DNA of 64,000 nt from Cladopsammia gracilis (Eukaryota > Cnidaria > Anthozoa > Scleractinia > Dendrophylliidae), in contig JAJGOT010000287.1 in the NCBI GenBank assembly GCA_022457155.1, positions 341,501 through 405,500 on the forward strand, written 5' to 3'. Of the stretch, positions 63,661-64,000 are shown piece by piece; the first letter of the stretch is position 1, and the number at the start of each line of letters is the position of its first letter. The notes beneath the pieces were generated by a model. That model saw only the letters and a program-made list of their open reading frames with translations. It was not told the origin of the DNA and searched no databases. The translations under genes and the position numbers were made by a program.

Positions 63661-64000
63661 TCGGCTTATGAGCATCTATGATGCAAAAATAACTTTCAAC
63701 TGGTTCAATTTTGTTTAAAATCACAGCTTATCTGAAATAGCGTGAGGAATTGTGACATTGAAAACATTTACAAATCAGAAGCAAAACATCGTTAAAACCT
63801 GAAACTTTTTGTGTTGGACTGTAACACTGGTATCTACATACCATGTTAGAAACAGCTTTGTAGGATGTAAAGTTTAGATTTTTGAATTTTTATGACGTCA
63901 TGTGTAAGCCAAGAATTCTGGCTTAACAATATACTGTTTTACCGCAATCTTCTTCTGTAGACTCAATATTAATATCTCCCACAATGCAGTGAGATCACTG
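63661..64000. other. Spacer to window end
   Basis: AT-rich; nothing recognised. Confidence 0.4.

Overview
This window is eukaryotic and repeat-dominated, and it most probably comes from a cnidarian (an anthozoan such as a coral or sea anemone). The evidence is AT-rich DNA, GT..AG exon structure, no bacterial gene organisation, and a mixture of element families typical of cnidarian genomes: DIRS/Ngaro tyrosine-recombinase retrotransposons, Penelope-like elements (PLEs) with GIY-YIG domains, BEL and Gypsy fragments, piggyBac, L1/Tx1-like and CR1/L2-like LINEs, a tRNA-derived SINE and many foldback MITEs. The species cannot be named from sequence alone. No intact host gene was identified with confidence. 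The best candidate is a multi-exon gene at about 44.9-47.4 kb whose splice phases agree.

Layout. 0-3.4 kb: exons of a decayed SAP / SWIM zinc finger / YqaJ-exonuclease gene, split by a minus-strand, internally deleted Ngaro-like element. 3.4-8.1 kb: a MITE fragment, a SINE, a LINE with a 15-bp target-site duplication, a second LINE tail and a cysteine-rich hypothetical gene. 8.5-12.2 kb: satellite arrays split by foldback elements, including a 719-bp TTAA-flanked MITE. 12.6-17.36 kb: a structurally complete DIRS-like element with 138-bp inverted terminal repeats and an internal complementary region. 17.7-20.75 kb: a second, deleted DIRS-like copy carrying a 5'-truncated LINE inside its reverse transcriptase. 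21.5-23.4 kb: BEL RNase H and integrase. 24.2-25.2 kb: OTU protease-like and CXC-like pseudogene. 25.74-27.92 kb: an element with 17-bp terminal repeats and TAT flanks carrying a Myb/SANT-like gene.

28.7-31.3 kb is the most unusual part. It is a cluster of PLE-derived units separated by (TA)n tracts. It contains a 1.6-kb inverted duplication encoding the same GIY-YIG protein on both arms, and at least five hammerhead ribozyme motifs. Two more motifs lie at 59.65 and 61.36 kb. 33.2-35.7 kb is a third YR retroelement with an odd templated duplication. 35.7-40.3 kb is a Gypsy fragment interrupted by a foldback element and by a minus-strand LINE. 41.3-42.9 kb holds an L1-like ORF1 and a PLE RT fragment. 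43.2-49.4 kb holds exon-like segments. 49.9-56.1 kb contains a LINE tail, large TTAA foldbacks and a piggyBac transposase. 56.7-60.7 kb contains a Myb-like fragment, a BEL 5' end, a PLE and a YR-element remnant. 61-64 kb contains foldbacks, a Tc1/mariner-type MITE, a LINE fragment and a protein-kinase pseudogene.

Functionally the window is a nested graveyard. Integration machinery (RT, tyrosine recombinase, DDE integrase, piggyBac transposase, GIY-YIG nuclease) is present mainly as broken copies. The short non-coding parasites (TTAA MITEs, SINE, ribozyme-bearing PLE ends) are structurally better preserved. All identifications rest on motifs read by eye; no database search was run.
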